Translations under genes and position numbers: made by a program
Assembly (NCBI GenBank): GCA_025453595.1
Contig: JALOQB010000050.1
Span: forward strand, 1-44,931
Origin: Polyangiaceae bacterium
Lineage (GTDB): Bacteria > Myxococcota_A > Polyangia > Polyangiales > Polyangiaceae
Reading direction: 5' to 3'
DNA: 44,931 bases
The notes under the pieces: model-generated
Database searches by the model: none
What the model was told of the DNA's origin: nothing
What the model saw: only the letters and a program-made list of their open reading frames with translations
Part shown: piece after piece, positions 17,134-29,943 of the stretch
Layout: each line of letters opens with the position of its first letter
How positions within the stretch are numbered: the stretch's first letter is position 1

Positions 17134-17823
17134 GCAGGTCACGCTCATCACCGGCACCAGGAAGGGGATCGGCCGCTTCCTGGCCGAGCAGCGCCTGGCC
17201 CGCGGCGACCGGGTCTACGGGTGCAGCCGCCAGCCCTCGGACCTCACCTCCCCGCGGTACGAGCACTTCTGCCTCGATGTCACCGACGAGAAGGCCGTGC
17301 GGCAGATGTTCTCGCGCATCCGTCGGGAGGCCGGGCGCCTCGATCACCTGGTCAACAACGCCGGGATCGCCTCGATGAACCACGCCCTGCTCACGCCGAT
17401 GACGACCGTCGACTCCGTCCTGTCCACCAACGTGGCCGGCACCTTCCTGATGTGCCGCGAGGCCGCCAGGCTGATGCAGACCAGGTCCTTTGGTCGCATC
17501 GTGAACCTGATCTCGGTGGCGGCCCCGCTCCACCTGGAGGGAGAGGCGATCTACGCCGCCTCCAAGTCCGCGGTGCAGACGCTGACCCAGATCTTGGCCC
17601 GCGAGCTCGCGCCCCTCGGGATCACCGTCAACGCGGTGGGGCCGACCCCCGTGATGACCGATCTGATCCGCAACGTCCCGGAGGACAAGATCGCCGCACT
17701 GCTCGCTCGCCAGGCCATCCACCGGCTCGGGACCCCGGAGGATGTGCTCCACGCGATCGAATTCTTCCTGCGGGCCGAGAGCGATTTCCTCACCGCCCAG
17801 TCGCTCTTCCTCGGGGGCGTGTG

Positions 17824-17827
<4 letters not shown>
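17126..17827 (+). CDS. Short-chain dehydrogenase/reductase, FabG-like
   Basis: 233 residues from GTG 17126, overlapping the previous gene by eight bases. The cofactor motif TGTRKGIG is near the N-terminus, followed by LVNNAGIAS, the conserved Ser in NLISVAAPLH, and Y143-x-x-x-K147 in IYAASKSAVQ. It probably reduces a 3-oxoacyl intermediate or another carbonyl of the product with NAD(P)H. Because the operon already encodes a KR, this enzyme may serve the KAS III product or a later tailoring step, as the HetN-like SDR does in heterocyst glycolipid clusters. Substrate cannot be assigned. Confidence 0.88.
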
Positions 17828-19185
<1,358 letters not shown>

Positions 19186-19206
19186 GCTCACCGGCGCCAG
19201 GGGGTC

Positions 19207-19234
19207 AGGCCCGCGAGCTGGCCCCACCGGGCCT
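19207..19234. terminator. Hairpin between convergent genes
   Basis: AGGCCCG at 19207-19213 and CGGGCCT at 19228-19234 are perfect inverted repeats with a 14-base loop. They stand 22 bases after the ligase stop and before the convergent small gene. No T-run follows, so termination is a guess. Confidence 0.35.
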
Positions 19235-19264
19235 CGATCATCTGGGCGTAGGGGATCGGAGGGG

Positions 19265-19453
19265 TCAGTCGTAGAAGCCGTCGGGGAGGGGCTGGGGGCC
19301 CGGGATGATGCCGGCGATGTCGGGGTCGACGCCGGGCTCGGGTGGCGGGCGGTTGTCGCGAGCGATCTTGCGCTCGGTCCGCTTGGCCATCTTGTCTTTT
19401 TGCTTGTCCTGGCGAAGCTTCTCTTTGCTGCGTTTCTGGGAGCTCGTTGGCAT
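19265..19453 (-). CDS. Small lysine/arginine-rich hypothetical protein
   Basis: 62 residues. The first half is highly basic and helical (KRSKEKLRQDKQKDKMAKRTERK); the second half is Pro/Gly-rich and acidic, ending in PDGFYD. GTGAGGTG lies about five bases ahead of the ATG on the minus strand and supports the start. I do not recognise a family. The composition suits a nucleic-acid or ribosome-associated peptide, but that is only an impression. An overlapping 92-codon frame (19188-19466) lacks comparable features and was not chosen. Confidence 0.6.
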   Translation of the reverse strand: MPTSSQKRSKEKLRQDKQKDKMAKRTERKIARDNRPPPEPGVDPDIAGIIPGPQPLPDGFYD

Positions 19454-19629
19454 GCAGGCACCTCACTCGTCGGGGAAACAGGTCGAGGTGTCACCATGAC
19501 CGGGCTCGGCGTGTTTTCGTTGGTTCTCGATGGGCGGCATCGTACCACCCGGGGGGGCGCTCGTCGGGCAAAAACTGCAAAGGTCCCCTCGACCCGGGGC
19601 TGGGGGCTGCGAGAACAGCAGGGATTCGG

Positions 19630-21024
19630 TCAGGGTGCCCGGGAGGAGCCGGGGGGGCCGCTCTCGGGGTAGAGCAAGGCGAGGAGCGCGTTGGCCACGG
19701 CGACGGCGGCGACCGCGAGGAACACCGTCGAGAGCGCCCCTTCGAGGGCCGCGCGCTGGGCTGCGTCGAGGGCGACGGTGCCTCGCTCGCTGCCCACCTG
19801 GATACCAAGGCTGGCGGCCAGCACCCCGCCGAGGGCGCCGACGCCCAGGGTGCCCCCCATCGAGCGCGCGAACATGTTGAGTGCAGTGACGATGCCCCGC
19901 TGGGACCAGTCGACGCTGGCCTGGACCGCGATGAGGATCGCCGTGTTCGCCAGGCCCATGCCGATGCCGAAGAAGAACATGCAGCCCTGGAGCACCCAGG
20001 CGGAGGCCCCGGCCATCACGGCCCCGGCGAAGCCCGCGCTGCCCGCGGCCACGAAGGCGGCGCCGAGCTGGATCGGCCTGCGGTACCCGATCCGCACCAG
20101 CAGCTTGCTGGTGGCGGTGGCAGCGATGGGCCAGCCCACCAGCATCGGCGCGACCACCGCCCCGGCCTCCGTGGGGGTCCCGCCGCGCACCTCCTGCACC
20201 AGCAGCGGCGCGTAGATCAGCGACCCCATCATCGCCACCCCGAAGAGCGCCGAGGACCCGGTCGCCACCGCCATCGCTCGCCCCGTGATCAGCCCCAGCG
20301 GCAGCAGGGGCGCCGCCACCCGCCCCTCGACCAGCACGAAGGCCGCCAGCAGCAGCGCGCCCACGGCCAGGGCGCCCCAGCCCCCCCCGGACGCGCCGAC
20401 CAGCAGCAGCACCGACGAGGCCCCGATCAGCAGGGCCCCGGGGAGATCCAGGGCCCCCCGGGCCGCAGCCCGCTCTTCCCGGTAGGCCCAGAGCAGCACC
20501 AGGAGCCCGAGGGCCCCGATGGGCACGTTGAGGAAGAAGACCCAGCGCCAGCCGAGCCACCGGACGATCAGCCCTCCGAGCAGCGGCCCCGATACCCCCG
20601 CGATGCCCCAGACGGCCCCGAAGAGCCCCTGCACCCGCCCTCGCTCCTCCGGCGTGTAGAGGTCCCCCAGAATCGTCAGCGTCACCGGCTGCATCGCCCC
20701 CGCCCCGGCCCCCTGGAGCGCCCGGAACCCGATGAGCTGCCAGATCGTGCGCGCCGCCCCGCTCGCCACCGACCCCAGCAGGAAGAGCACGATGCCCAGC
20801 ACCAGCACCGGCTTGCGCCCCTTCAGGTCCGCGAGCTTGCCGTAGATCGGCACCGAGACCGTCGAGGCCAGCAGGTAGGCGGAGCCGACCCAGCCGTACA
20901 GCGCCAGCCCCCCCAGATCCCCCACCACCGTCGGCATCGCGGTGGCCACCACCGTCGCCTCCAGGGCGCTCATGAACATCGCAAGCAGCAGGGCTGCCAC
21001 GGTCAGCGGTCGGTTGGTCTGCAA
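19630..21024 (-). CDS. MFS multidrug exporter, EmrB/QacA (DHA2) type
   Basis: About 464 residues from a proposed TTG at 21024 (LQTNRPLTVAALLLAMFMSALEATVVATAMP). Family motifs visible are YGWVGSAYLLASTVSVPIYGKLADLKGRK (the A motif, DLKGRK loop) and RALQGAGAGAM (C-like). The remainder is some 14 hydrophobic segments. It should act as an inner-membrane drug/proton antiporter. The frame stays open for another 78 codons upstream to 21258, but that stretch is Arg/Gly-rich and unlike the family. No good ribosome binding site marks TTG 21024, so the start is uncertain by a few codons. The substrate is unknown; export of the lipid product is possible because the gene is near the operon. Confidence 0.88.
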   Translation of the reverse strand: MQTNRPLTVAALLLAMFMSALEATVVATAMPTVVGDLGGLALYGWVGSAYLLASTVSVPIYGKLADLKGRKPVLVLGIVLFLLGSVASGAARTIWQLIGFRALQGAGAGAMQPVTLTILGDLYTPEERGRVQGLFGAVWGIAGVSGPLLGGLIVRWLGWRWVFFLNVPIGALGLLVLLWAYREERAAARGALDLPGALLIGASSVLLLVGASGGGWGALAVGALLLAAFVLVEGRVAAPLLPLGLITGRAMAVATGSSALFGVAMMGSLIYAPLLVQEVRGGTPTEAGAVVAPMLVGWPIAATATSKLLVRIGYRRPIQLGAAFVAAGSAGFAGAVMAGASAWVLQGCMFFFGIGMGLANTAILIAVQASVDWSQRGIVTALNMFARSMGGTLGVGALGGVLAASLGIQVGSERGTVALDAAQRAALEGALSTVFLAVAAVAVANALLALLYPESGPPGSSRAP

Positions 21025-21178
21025 GCGGCGCGCTCTATAGCACCCGCCCCCCTCCCGGCCCCCCCCTTCCGCTGTCCTCCTGAATTTCTTGGTGACCTTC
21101 ACGGGGGCCCTGGCGCAGTGCGTCGTATGTGCTAAGAGCCTCGCCGCTTTCGAGGGAAGTAGGGAGAAGTACGACGCC

Positions 21179-21715
21179 ATGGCGCAGGGACATTTCGAGC
21201 CACCCGCCCCCATCCCCACCGGGGAGCTACCCGAGCTGGACGAATCGGACGAGTGCACCGAGGTCTTTCACGGCTCGATGCTGTCGTTTGACGACAAGAC
21301 CTCGCCCTCGATCCCCGCCTTCCCCCTGCCGGTCCCCGAGGCGCCCCCCACGACGCCGGTCCCCTCCGACTTCACGACCCTGCCGGATCTGGCGCCGCTC
21401 CCCGCCCTGACGGCCCTGGCGCCCCCCCCCGTCGAGCCGAGCGTCCTGCCGCCGCCCAGGCCCCCGGTGAAGCCGCTCCCGGCCCTCGATTTTGACGACG
21501 TGACCGGCGTGCTCCCGGCGAAGGCCGCCGAGGATGACCTGTTGCCCATCCCGCTCCAGCGGCGCAAGAGCAACCCGCCCCCCGCCGCGTCTCCCTCGCT
21601 CGCGCCTCCCCCTCCCGCGGTGGCCGCCTCCTCGGCCTCGACCACGGCCCGGCGCCAGGCCCAGGCCGCGCAGAAAACGCTGTTCCAGCGCCTCCTCGCC
21701 CTCCTCTGGAACTGA
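21179..21715 (+). CDS. Proline-rich, probably disordered hypothetical protein
   Basis: 178 residues. GGGAGAAG ends about ten bases before ATG 21179. The N-terminus is acidic (LPELDESDECTEVFHGSMLSFDDKT); the middle is a long Pro/Ala linker; a short helical Gln/Ala-rich end leads to FQRLLALLW. No enzymatic motif is seen and I do not recognise a family. Similar low-complexity proteins are common next to myxobacterial kinases, where they may be scaffolds or substrates. That is context, not evidence. It converges on the FHA regulator with a 10-base gap. Confidence 0.65.
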   Translation: MAQGHFEPPAPIPTGELPELDESDECTEVFHGSMLSFDDKTSPSIPAFPLPVPEAPPTTPVPSDFTTLPDLAPLPALTALAPPPVEPSVLPPPRPPVKPLPALDFDDVTGVLPAKAAEDDLLPIPLQRRKSNPPPAASPSLAPPPPAVAASSASTTARRQAQAAQKTLFQRLLALLWN

Positions 21716-21725
21716 GCCCCAGCCC

Positions 21726-23144
21726 CTACCGCCGCGACGGGCGCTCGGGCGTGATCCCGTGGGTCTTCATCAGCCGGTAGAGCACGTCGCGGCTCGGCAA
21801 CCCCAGCTCCTTGAAGGCCTGCGAGACGTTGCCCCGGGTCCGCTCCAGCGCGGCCTCGACCTCCGCCGCCGAGGGCTCGACGCCGTGCAGATCCAGCCTG
21901 GCCTTCACCTGCTCGGTCAGCGAGATGAAGACCCCGGGGCTCCCGGAGACGGCGAGCGACAGGAGCATGTCCAGCTCGCGGATATGGGTCGACCAGCGGT
22001 GACGCAGCAGCGCGTCGATCAGCGCCGGATCGATGCGGGCCGAGCCGCTCTCCGGGTCCTGGAAGCGAGCCACGAGGCCCGGCTCCCGTCGCTCCGCGGT
22101 GCGCAGCCAGTGGCGCACCAGCAGCGGGATCTCATCGCGCCGGGCGTCGAGCCCCGGGATCTGGAGTCGGATCGGGAACCGCGCGCAAAGATCGGCCTTG
22201 AGGGCCGCCTCCTCCCGGTTGGTGGCCGCCACCACCCGCAAATCCGAGCGCCGGGCGGTGGACTCGCCCAGCCGGTGGTACTCGCCGTGATCCATCAGGC
22301 GCAGCAGGTGGGCTTGCAGCTCCTGCGGGAGCTCGCCGATCTCGTCGAGAAACAGCGTCCCCCCGTGGGCCTCCCCCACCAGCCCGGGCCGCTCGCGCAG
22401 GCCAGGATTGGGGTAATTCCTCGCGTTCCCGAAGAGCTCCGCGTCGAGCACCCCGGGCGGCAGCGTCGCCGCGTTCCGCGCCACGAAGGGCCCCTGGCTC
22501 CGGGAGGATTGATCATGCAACGCCCGGGCGACCAGCTCCTTGCCCACGCCGCTCTGGCCAAGGATCAGCGCATGCCCTGGCCTCCGCGCGGCCAGCTCGA
22601 TCTGATCGCGGAGCATCCAGGTCACAGGCGACTCCCCCACGAGCCCGATGGGGTCTGGCTCCCCGAACGCAAAGGATGGGGCCGGGCCGCTGCCCGACAG
22701 GAGCCCGCTGGGCTGGCGGACGACCAGCAACACGAGCTGTCGCTCGATGTGGAGCACATCCCCCGGCGAGACCAGGGCCCGCGGCACCGTGACCCCGTTC
22801 ACCCGGAGCGCGGCCCTGCCCGCGTTGATCACCTCGAGGGACGCCCCACGGGTCTGGAGCCGCAGCTGGATCCGCGAGAGTCCCTGACCGGCCAGGGGCA
22901 CCAGGGCACCGTGCTCCCCCGGGCGTGAGCGAAGAAACACGAGCCGGGGGGCCGCATCTTCCTCGGCTCCACCGCCACGCCCGAGCACCGCCGTGGGCCC
23001 CGGCATCCGCGCGACCTCCCCCACCCGCGCCGGCTCCGCCAGCGACCACGCAAGCACCAGCCCGAAGACCTCGGCAGGGGCAGCCTTGCCTGTGTCTTCG
23101 AGCCACCCGGCGTTGTTGGCGGTCTCGTCTGGTTGCGCAGCCAT
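21726..23144 (-). CDS. FHA-domain sigma54-activator-like regulator lacking GAFTGA
   Basis: 472 residues from ATG 23144. Residues ~45-145 look like an FHA domain (AVLGRGGG, then LSRIQLRL and INAGRAALRVNG), which binds phosphothreonine. The AAA+ domain has GQSGVGKELVARALHD (Walker A) and GGTLFLDEIGELP (Walker B), with RWSTHIREL near its end. The C-terminus carries a Fis-type HTH (NVSQAFKELGLPSRDVLYRLM). Where sigma54 activators have GAFTGA, this protein has ELFGNARNYPNPG, so it probably does not remodel sigma54 polymerase in the usual way. It is divergent from the Ser/Thr kinase by only 23 bases, which suggests the kinase phosphorylates a partner or the FHA ligand. Confidence 0.87.
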   Translation of the reverse strand: MAAQPDETANNAGWLEDTGKAAPAEVFGLVLAWSLAEPARVGEVARMPGPTAVLGRGGGAEEDAAPRLVFLRSRPGEHGALVPLAGQGLSRIQLRLQTRGASLEVINAGRAALRVNGVTVPRALVSPGDVLHIERQLVLLVVRQPSGLLSGSGPAPSFAFGEPDPIGLVGESPVTWMLRDQIELAARRPGHALILGQSGVGKELVARALHDQSSRSQGPFVARNAATLPPGVLDAELFGNARNYPNPGLRERPGLVGEAHGGTLFLDEIGELPQELQAHLLRLMDHGEYHRLGESTARRSDLRVVAATNREEAALKADLCARFPIRLQIPGLDARRDEIPLLVRHWLRTAERREPGLVARFQDPESGSARIDPALIDALLRHRWSTHIRELDMLLSLAVSGSPGVFISLTEQVKARLDLHGVEPSAAEVEAALERTRGNVSQAFKELGLPSRDVLYRLMKTHGITPERPSRR

Positions 23145-23167
23145 CGTCCATGATAGGATAACCGTCC

Positions 23168-24520
<1,353 letters not shown>

Positions 24521-26692
24521 CCTCCTGGCGCGACGCCCCCGGAGCAGCGCCAGCCCCAGCCCCCACCACCACGCCCCCCCTCGCCCCCCTCGGCCCGCGA
24601 CCTCGCAGCCGCAGGACCCCGCGCCATCCGGCGCATCCACGCCAAACAGACCGCCGGACGAGGGCAAGGCCCCGCCTCCTCCCTCCCCGCCCGCACCCGC
24701 CTGTCCGGAAGTTCCGGATGCTCCACCGGCGCCCCCCTCCGCACCGGCCCCTGCCGCCCCCCCAACTCCAGCGCCGCCTTCGCCCGCCTGTCCGGAACTT
24801 CCGGATGCACCGGCGGCGCCTCCCTGACCCCCGGCGCCTTGCCCCGGGAGCACGCACGTGCCTTCCTGGCAGGCGAGTCCTTCAGGACATTCGGGGGAAG
24901 AGGTGCAGCCGGAGAGGGTGACCTGGAAGGCCCAGACGTCGTTGCGCAGGGACCCCGGAGATTCCGGGGAGCCATCTTGACCCAGGAAGAGGAAGGCCCT
25001 GTTCTGCGAGGAGTCGAAGGTCATGGCGAAGCGGGCCTGGGCTGGGGGGACGCTGCCGCCGAGGGGTGCCCAGGCGGCGCCGTCCCACTGGGAGGTCTGC
25101 TGGCGGGCGTGGTGGATGATCTTCTGGCGGAAGGGATCGGCGGCGCTGGCGGTGAAGTCGAGCTTGGCGCCGCAGGAGGCGACGATCTCCCAGGAGGCGG
25201 AGGCGCCGTCGTGGACGTAGCGCAGGGTGTTGCAGGTGTCGCCGCCGGCAAAAATCACCGTGTTCTTGGTGAAATCGGTGCTCATGTGGCCCACGCCGAG
25301 GTCGGCGGGGAGAGGCTGGGGGACGGTCTCGGTCCAGGAGGATCCGTTCCACTCCCAGGTGCTGTTCTGACCGACACCGCCGGCCATCACGAGGGCTTGC
25401 CGGCCCGGGTGCCAGGCCATCCGGTGGCCGTGGCGAGGCTGCGGGGTCGAGGCGAGGCCGCTGACTTTTTTCCAGTCGCTCCCGTCCCAGACCCAGGTAT
25501 CCCCCAGGAGGGAGGCGGGGTTCCCGGGGGCGTGCCCCCCGAAGGTGACCACCTGCTTGCGGACAGGATCGTAGGCCATGGCGAGGGAGACCGCCGGGGG
25601 GTGATCGGTGGTGCGGGGCAGGGCGCGGCCCCAGGAGAAGCCGTCCCAGAGCCAGGTCTCGGTGCCGTCGTTGGTGAGCACCACGGAGCGCTGGCGGGCC
25701 TCGTCGTAGGCCGCCGCCGGGTGCAGCGTCGGCGCGGGCACCACGTTCACCTCGGTCCAGAGCTGGAGCTGCGGATCGTACTCCCAGGTATCGTCGAAGA
25801 TGGCCTCGACGCTCTCGGATTTGGGTGCGTAACGGATGCCGCCGAAGAGCACGACCCGCTTCCGCGCGCTGTCGTAGGTGAGGGCCATGTCCTGGCGAGG
25901 GGGTGGGTAGCGAGAGGGGATGACGCTCCAGCTGAAGCCGTCCCATTCGCGCCAGGAGAGCAGGTCCATCCCACCTCTTCTGGTCCACGTTCCACTGGAG
26001 CGAGGGGCCGTCGCTGGTGTCGCCTCCGTCGAGGATGATGGTCTGCTTCTTTGGATCGTAGGCGAGGGCCATCCCGATACGGGACGTCAGGGGGGCCGGG
26101 AAGACCGTCTGCGGGTGATCCCAGGTGAGCTCGGTGCGCACCGAGGTCTGGAAGCTGAGCCCCCCCGCGGTGTTGCCGCCCGGGATCAGAAGCAGATCGT
26201 GGATCGGGTCGTAGGCGCAGACGGTGTTGACGCGGCCAAAGTCGGGCTCGTTGATCTTGCTCCAGGCGGTGCCATTCCACGCCCAGGAATCGTTGAGGAC
26301 GCCGCTGGACGTGCCGCTGTTGACCACGAGAACCTCTCGTTTGAGGTCAAACGTGCTGGTGGTGAAGCGCCGAGCCGAGGGCTTGAAGGAGGGCTGTTCG
26401 TGGAGGGTCCACCGGCGACCGTCCCAGGACCACAGGTCATCGTTGTTGATCGGGTTGAGCGGGAGCTCATGGCCTCCCCAGACCCAGGTGACGCGCCGGA
26501 TCGGATCGTAGGCATGAGCCATGTAGTTCCGTGGAGAAGGGCCCTCCGGGGCCGAGCCGTTGTTGACCTGGACCCAGGAGGCGGTCTCGGTCAGCGCGAG
26601 GGAGGTCGTGTCGAGGCGCTCCGGCGTCGCGGATGGATCGTCGCAGGCCGCCAGCAGGAGCAGCGAAGGCAAAAAATACCGGGTGCGCATGG

Positions 26693-28042
26693 TCAAAGCT
26701 CGAATCCGTAGGAGAGGGAGGCGCCCGCCATGAGGCTCGCGTGGACCTCGGGTTTGCGAAGCTCGTAGGCGCCGCTGCGCAGCCCGCAGCGCCCGGTCCC
26801 CTCGTAGGAGGCCTGCACGAAGCGCCCCAGGTCCACCGAGAGGTACGGCGCAAGCTGGACCCGGTCCGCCAGCGGCACCCGGAGTCCGCCGCCGACGCGC
26901 CCGCCGCCGCCGGCGAGGGTCGTCGTCGAGGTGCAGGGGTCCTGGTCGCCGGCGGAGCGCTCCTGGAGCTGGTAACGCTGGTGGATCAGCAGCCCCACCT
27001 CCCCGAACACCCCCAGCTTGCCGCTGTCGCCCGTGGAGAGCTGGACCCCCACGCCGAAGACCTGCCGGCTCGCTCCCTGGCTCTCCGCACCGCCGGTGCC
27101 CAGCGCAGAACCTCCGGACAGGGCCGCGTGGCCAGCCCAGGCGATCCCGGCGAGGTTCCGGTGCAAACGGACCCCGATGTTGAGCTCGACCGCGCCTCCC
27201 GGGCCGTACAGCGAGGAGAGGGCGCTCGACTGGCCGGAGGCCGTGGCGCCGGTCTGCCCCACCGGCAGCAGGCCGCCGAGGCGAACCCCCAGCAGCAACG
27301 CCTGCGCCCGGGGCGCAGCCGGGGAGGACGGCTCCTGCTCCCGGGGGGCCGAGGCCACCGGCGGGGCCGAGGCCACCGGCGGGGCCGTGGGCGCCGGGGC
27401 GGCCGACGAGGCGGGGGCCACCGGGACCGGCGCCACGGACGCGGAGGCAGAGGCGGCAGGGGCCAGCGCCTCCGCTTCCAGCGCCGGGATCTGGACCACG
27501 AGCGAGGAGGGCTGATCGATGATCTTCAGGGTCCGGGTCCAGGTCTTGCGGCCCGGGGCGCGGGCCTCGATCACGTGCTCGCCCGGATCGATGGGCACCG
27601 GGACCCCCCACAGCGCCTTCTTCACCTCGCTGCCGTCCCGCAGCACCACCAGCCCCTCGATCGCGCTCTCGGGCCCGATCTCGAGCTGCACCCGCGCCAG
27701 CTTCGGCTCCAGCTGCCCGGCCCGCTGGAGCGCGAGCTTCTCCCGCTCTGCCTGCCCCGCCCGGTGCGCCGCCGCCGCCGCCTCGCGCCAGCTCAGCCAG
27801 GCCGACGCGAGCTTGCCGCTCTTCTCGTGGCAATCGGCCAGATAAAGCAGCACCCCGACCGCCGGATCCAGCCGGTTGCTCTCCTCGAATTTGGGGCAGG
27901 CAGAGGCGAATTTCCCCTCTTCCATCAGCTTCCTGGCGGCGTCGAAGAGCGCCTCCGCCGCCAGCTTGTCAGCCCCCGTGGGGGCCGCCTTCGCCGCGAC
28001 CGCCCACGCCAGCAACACCAGCCCGCTTCGCCATTGCCTCAT
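26693..28042 (-). CDS. TPR/PEGA-like envelope protein with predicted barrel-like C-terminus
   Basis: 449 residues from ATG 28042. The signal peptide is MRQWRSGLVLLAWAVAAKAAP. Residues ~25-110 contain TPR-like helices (ALFDAARKLMEEGKFASACP, LLYLADCHEKSGK). A PEGA-like beta unit follows (VPVPIDPGEHVIEARAPGRK). Residues ~195-245 are a Pro/Ala/Val linker, and ~250-449 are alternating Gly/aromatic beta strands ending in LMAGASLSYGFEL, like an outer-membrane barrel. This architecture is common in Polyangiales periplasmic or surface proteins. It is translated just ahead of the kelch-like lipoprotein and probably functions with it. Specific role unknown. Confidence 0.78.
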   Translation of the reverse strand: MRQWRSGLVLLAWAVAAKAAPTGADKLAAEALFDAARKLMEEGKFASACPKFEESNRLDPAVGVLLYLADCHEKSGKLASAWLSWREAAAAAHRAGQAEREKLALQRAGQLEPKLARVQLEIGPESAIEGLVVLRDGSEVKKALWGVPVPIDPGEHVIEARAPGRKTWTRTLKIIDQPSSLVVQIPALEAEALAPAASASASVAPVPVAPASSAAPAPTAPPVASAPPVASAPREQEPSSPAAPRAQALLLGVRLGGLLPVGQTGATASGQSSALSSLYGPGGAVELNIGVRLHRNLAGIAWAGHAALSGGSALGTGGAESQGASRQVFGVGVQLSTGDSGKLGVFGEVGLLIHQRYQLQERSAGDQDPCTSTTTLAGGGGRVGGGLRVPLADRVQLAPYLSVDLGRFVQASYEGTGRCGLRSGAYELRKPEVHASLMAGASLSYGFEL

Positions 28043-28274
28043 CGCAGTCCACCTACCACTGCATCCCCGATGCCATGAGCCCTCAAGGGCAGATTTCACC
28101 TCTTTTGTCCGGGCTGCCGGGCCACGCCGGAGGGCTACCGGTCGAGGCGCCGCAGCGGTGGAGTGAGGGGCCGCAGGTCCGAGTGGGTCAATTGCAACAC
28201 CATCCGGAGGTAAGCACCGAGGAGGAGGCCGGGTTGGACGCGAAGGGCGGCCCTTGCTAGACGGGGCGGCTCCC

Positions 28275-29942
28275 ATGTCGCAGCCATCTTCACCTGTGCC
28301 TCCGCAGTCCGCGGAAGAGAACCTGATCGCCGTGCGCCGGGCCAAGGCCCAGGCGCTGCGGGACCGGAACGAGAACCCGTTTGCGAACGACCTGGGCGGC
28401 CCGCTGGACGAGCTGGGGCCGCTGCGGGGTCGGTTCGACGGGGCGCGGAAGGTGGACGAGAGGGGGGGGGGGCCGGGGCGTTCCGACCGGGAGCACGAGG
28501 TGTCCCGGGGGGCGGCGCCGGTGCGGGTGGCGGGGCGGGTGATGCTGCTGCGCTCCTTCGGGAAGACGGCGTTCGCGCGGATCCGGGATCGAACCGGGGA
28601 GATGCAGCTGTATTTCCAGGTGGGGCCGGGGGCGCTGACGGAGGAGCAGATCGGGAGGCTGGAGGACCTGGATCTGGGGGATCACGTGGAGGCGACGGGG
28701 GTACCGACGGCGACGGAGAAGGGGGAGCTGTCGGTGGATGTCCGGAGCTTCCGGATGCTGACGAAGGCGCTGCGGCCGCTGCCGGAGAAGCACAAGGGGC
28801 TGGTGGACGTGGAGCAGCGGTACCGGCAGCGGTACGTGGATCTGATCGCGAACCCGGAGGTGAAGGCGGTGTTCGAGGCGCGGTCGCGGATCGTGCAGGC
28901 GGTGCGGCGCTACCTGGACCAGGAGGGGTTCGTGGAGGTGGAGACGCCGCTGCTGCACACGGTGATCGGGGGGGCGGCGGCCAAGCCCTTCGAGACCCAC
29001 CACAACACGCTGGACATGGATCTGTTCCTGCGGATCGCGCCGGAGCTGTACCTGAAGCGGCTGGTGGTGGGCGGGTTCGAGCGGGTCTACGAGCTGGGGC
29101 GAAACCTGCGAAACGAGGGGATCTCGACGCGGCACAACCCGGAGTTCACGATGGTCGAGTTCTACGAGGCCTACGCGACCTACGAGACGCTGCTGGGGCG
29201 CACCGAGGCGCTGCTGCGGGGCGTGGACGCGGCGCTGGCGGCGGCGATGCCGGCGCAGCATGCGGCCTGGAGCAAGGGCCGCCCCTTCACCTTCGACGAG
29301 CCGTTCCGGCGGCTGCCGATGAAGGAGGCGGTGGCGGCGGCGCTGGCGAAGGCGGGGCTGCCGGCGGAGGTGCCGGAGCAGGTGGGGGCGCCGGACGCGC
29401 CGATCAAGGAGTGGGCGGGCAAGAGCCCCCGGGCCAAGAAGCAGATCGACTGGGCGAACTACCGCAAGGGGGCGATGAAGTGCGAGAGCCCGGGGGACCG
29501 GCTCTTCGCGGCCTACGAGTACCTGGCCGAGCCCTTCTTGGCGGAAGATTACCGGTCCGCCGATGGTTCCCGCAGCTTGCCCGTGTTCATCACCGACTAC
29601 CCCTTCGAGGTGAGCCCGCTGGCGCGGCGCAAGGACAGCGACCCCGCGCTGGTCGACCGCTTCGAGCTGTTCGTCCACGGCCGCGAGCTGTGCAACGCCT
29701 TCAGCGAGCTGAACGACCCGGACGACCAGCGGAGGCGCTTCGAGGACCAGGTGGCGAAGAAATCCCGCGGGGCCGAGGAGACCATGGACTTCGACGAGGA
29801 CTACGTGCGCGCCCTCGAGCACGGCATGGCCCCGACCGCGGGCTTTGGCATGGGGATCGACCGGCTGGTGATGATGCTGACCAACCAGCCCAGCATCCGG
29901 GACGTCATCCTGTTCCCGCTGCTGCGCCCGGAGAAGGGCTGA
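28275..29942 (+). CDS. lysS: Lysyl-tRNA synthetase, class II
   Basis: 555 residues from ATG 28275; an upstream TTG at 28254 would add seven residues. The N-terminal OB-fold binds the tRNA anticodon (RVAGRVMLLRSFGKTAFARIRD). The class II catalytic domain has motif 2 (RNEGISTRHNPEFTMVEFYEAY) and motif 3 (GFGMGIDRLVMMLT). Compared with the E. coli enzyme it carries a ~40-residue insertion rich in Ala and Lys between motifs 2 and 3 (around WAGKSPRAKKQIDW), seen in several deltaproteobacteria-like LysRS. It is followed one base later by the Lol-type permease gene. Function is secure. Confidence 0.96.
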   Translation: MSQPSSPVPPQSAEENLIAVRRAKAQALRDRNENPFANDLGGPLDELGPLRGRFDGARKVDERGGGPGRSDREHEVSRGAAPVRVAGRVMLLRSFGKTAFARIRDRTGEMQLYFQVGPGALTEEQIGRLEDLDLGDHVEATGVPTATEKGELSVDVRSFRMLTKALRPLPEKHKGLVDVEQRYRQRYVDLIANPEVKAVFEARSRIVQAVRRYLDQEGFVEVETPLLHTVIGGAAAKPFETHHNTLDMDLFLRIAPELYLKRLVVGGFERVYELGRNLRNEGISTRHNPEFTMVEFYEAYATYETLLGRTEALLRGVDAALAAAMPAQHAAWSKGRPFTFDEPFRRLPMKEAVAAALAKAGLPAEVPEQVGAPDAPIKEWAGKSPRAKKQIDWANYRKGAMKCESPGDRLFAAYEYLAEPFLAEDYRSADGSRSLPVFITDYPFEVSPLARRKDSDPALVDRFELFVHGRELCNAFSELNDPDDQRRRFEDQVAKKSRGAEETMDFDEDYVRALEHGMAPTAGFGMGIDRLVMMLTNQPSIRDVILFPLLRPEKG

Positions 29943-29943
29943 C

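Noticed and set aside
19342-21135. 597-codon open frame on the plus strand opposite the MFS gene
   Set aside because: Antisense shadow, Arg/Pro/His-rich; the minus strand encodes a typical 14-helix exporter.
24882-26687. Continuation of the upstream kelch frame past 25970
   Set aside because: After the junction the frame becomes Arg/Pro-rich and loses the W.W and GG modules, which continue in the other frame. So the open length there is not coding.
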